DNA from: Rickettsiales bacterium
GTDB lineage: Bacteria > Pseudomonadota > Alphaproteobacteria > Rickettsiales > UBA1997
Length of the DNA: 5,611 nt
Direction of reading: 5' to 3'
Assembly (NCBI GenBank): GCA_947455365.1
Contig: CANGNU010000076.1
Coordinates: 1 to 5,611, forward strand
Of this stretch, positions 5,535 to 5,611 are shown one piece after another (position 1 is the stretch's first letter; the number at the start of each line of letters is the position of its first letter). The notes below the pieces were generated by a model. It was given only the letters and a program-made list of their open reading frames with translations, made no database searches and had not been told where the DNA came from. Position numbers and translations under genes: made by a program.

Positions 5535-5611
5535 TCAACATAAAGCTCCATTATTATTAAAATATACTACAGCAGGAGTCTTGTAACTCAATGATTGATG
5601 CGGTCTTTCGT
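5535..5611 (-). CDS. IS3-family transposase (rve integrase core), C-terminal fragment cut by window edge
   Basis: Read on the minus strand from the right edge, the last 24 codons give ERPHQSLSYKTPAVVY followed by FNNNGALC and a TGA stop at 5535-5537. The RPHQSL.YKTPA motif is the hallmark C-terminus of the DDE integrase-core transposase (OrfB) of the IS3 family. The two leading bases AC would fit Asn before the Glu, as is common in the family. The DDE residues and OrfA would lie beyond the window, so intactness cannot be judged. The insertion sequence points away from the window, with its 3' non-coding end towards tRNA-Asn. Confidence 0.85.
   Translation of the reverse strand, partial: ERPHQSLSYKTPAVVYFNNNGALC

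Noticed and set aside
5088..5611. tRNA-Asn as an integration site for a genomic island using the nearby tyrosine recombinase
   Set aside because: The recombinase is a housekeeping XerD more than 2 kb away, and the 3' end of the tRNA is not repeated in the downstream sequence.

Overview
The window looks like chromosomal DNA from an AT-rich alphaproteobacterium, possibly in or near the Rickettsiales. This lineage call is inference. It rests on strong AT bias, mostly weak ribosome binding sites, a CobS protein of the alphaproteobacterial cobaltochelatase type, a periplasmic M48-TPR protease, and an IS3-type transposase end beside a tRNA gene. A complete shikimate kinase argues against the most reduced obligate intracellular members.

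Layout from left to right: (1) a short non-coding edge with a degenerate copy of a dispersed palindromic repeat; (2) a BepA-like M48 metalloprotease with a TPR tail on the minus strand (52-1431); (3) divergent from it, a small one-pass membrane protein of unknown function (1453-1737), followed on the plus strand by a XerD-type tyrosine recombinase (1774-2724); (4) convergent with xerD, a minus-strand pair, aroK (3649-4164) then cobS (2729-3649), joined by a TAATG stop/start overlap; (5) a 131-base divergent intergenic region with three tandem 12-bp repeats just upstream of a candidate promoter; (6) a BI-1/YccA family membrane protein (4296-5015) with a clear Shine-Dalgarno sequence and a hairpin terminator; (7) tRNA-Asn(GTT) with encoded CCA (5088-5162); (8) about 370 bases without a recognisable gene, containing hairpins and a possible IS end; (9) the last 24 codons of an IS3-family transposase on the minus strand, cut by the window edge.

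Most genes are housekeeping: envelope protein quality control (M48-TPR), chromosome dimer resolution (XerD), aromatic amino acid synthesis (AroK) and membrane ion homeostasis (BI-1). They do not form one pathway. The less ordinary items are the cobS gene translationally coupled to aroK with no cobN or cobT in view, a dispersed palindrome that supplies the last codons of xerD, the tandem repeats upstream of the BI-1 gene, and the mobile-element edge beside the tRNA. I see no convincing evidence of a new multi-gene system.
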